Positions 5,482 through 5,623 of a stretch of DNA of 5,623 bases are shown piece after piece. Location of the stretch: the NCBI GenBank assembly GCA_030607835.1, contig JAUWJE010000146.1, positions 1 through 5,623 of the forward strand. The letters run 5' to 3'. The position numbers were made by a program, and so were the translations under genes. Each line of letters starts with the position of its first letter. Position 1 is the first letter of the stretch. The notes beneath the pieces were generated by a model. The model did not search any database. It was not told the origin of the DNA and saw nothing but the letters and a program-made list of their open reading frames with translations. Source of the stretch: Candidatus Fermentibacterota bacterium. GTDB taxonomy: Bacteria; Fermentibacterota; Fermentibacteria; Fermentibacterales; JCC-6.

Positions 5482-5623
5482 ATGGATCAAATCCGCAAAT
5501 TGAAGAAGTTTGGTCTGACAATGGCAGGAGCGTTTGCAGTCCTGGCCATCCTGTTCTACATCAAAGATAAGCCTTTATGGCTCTTTTCAGCTGGATTATC
5601 CGGATTTTTTCTGTTTACGGCTC
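5482..5623 (+). CDS. SxtJ-like small membrane protein (partial, runs off right edge)
   Basis: Forty-seven codons are visible, open to the window edge. The protein begins MDQIRKLKKFGLTMAGAFAV: a short basic segment, a first hydrophobic helix at about residues 11-28, a short polar turn (KDKPLW), then a second helix from about 32. This basic-KFGLTM-helix-turn-helix layout matches what I recall of the SxtJ family, small membrane proteins of unknown activity encoded beside carbamoyltransferase SxtI in saxitoxin clusters and beside NodU-like genes in many bacteria. The 13-base gap and shared strand indicate one operon with the carbamoyltransferase. An SxtK/DUF5989-type gene may follow beyond the edge. 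The family call rests on the N-terminus and position only, without alignment. Confidence 0.72.
   Translation, partial: MDQIRKLKKFGLTMAGAFAVLAILFYIKDKPLWLFSAGLSGFFLFTA

Noticed and set aside
1..5623. CRISPR arrays, insertion sequences, riboswitches
   Set aside because: No spaced direct repeats, transposase motifs or recognisable riboswitch cores were seen on either strand.

Overview
The window looks like a bacterial chromosome segment of moderate GC content. Purine-rich Shine-Dalgarno sites, short intergenic gaps and a predicted export signal fit a bacterium. Nothing fixes the phylum. The long secreted beta-propeller-like protein beside envelope enzymes is reminiscent of uncultured FCB-type lineages, but that is only an impression.

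Layout: (1) 1-1668, minus strand: the first 556 codons of an exported protein with a carboxypeptidase-regulatory-like domain and beta-propeller-like repeats. It has no stop before the left edge, so its C-terminus is missing. (2) 1669-2150: a non-coding stretch of about 480 bases. It holds a candidate promoter for gene 1, two AT-rich inverted repeats, a 12-bp GC palindrome, a strong GC hairpin and an orphan 3' end of a tRNA (T-arm, 3' acceptor strand and CCA, 2082-2109). (3) 2151-3545, minus: a three-helix membrane-anchored SGNH/GDSL hydrolase. (4) 3546-3644: a divergent control region with repeated TTGATT half-sites. (5) 3645-5468, plus: a NodU/CmcH/TobZ-type O-carbamoyltransferase whose best-supported start codon is ATA. 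The first canonical codon (GTG, 3702) would delete the conserved N-terminus and its catalytic histidine. (6) 5482 to the right edge, plus: the start of a small SxtJ-like membrane protein, 13 bases after the carbamoyltransferase.

How it fits together: the carbamoyltransferase and SxtJ-like gene form an operon of the sxtI-sxtJ kind known from saxitoxin clusters and widely seen elsewhere. With a divergent, probably periplasm-facing SGNH enzyme, the set suggests a module that carbamoylates, and may acylate or deacylate, an envelope-associated or exported metabolite or glycan. The substrate cannot be read from this window. The orphan tRNA end lies just downstream of the SGNH gene and may mark an old integration boundary of the module.
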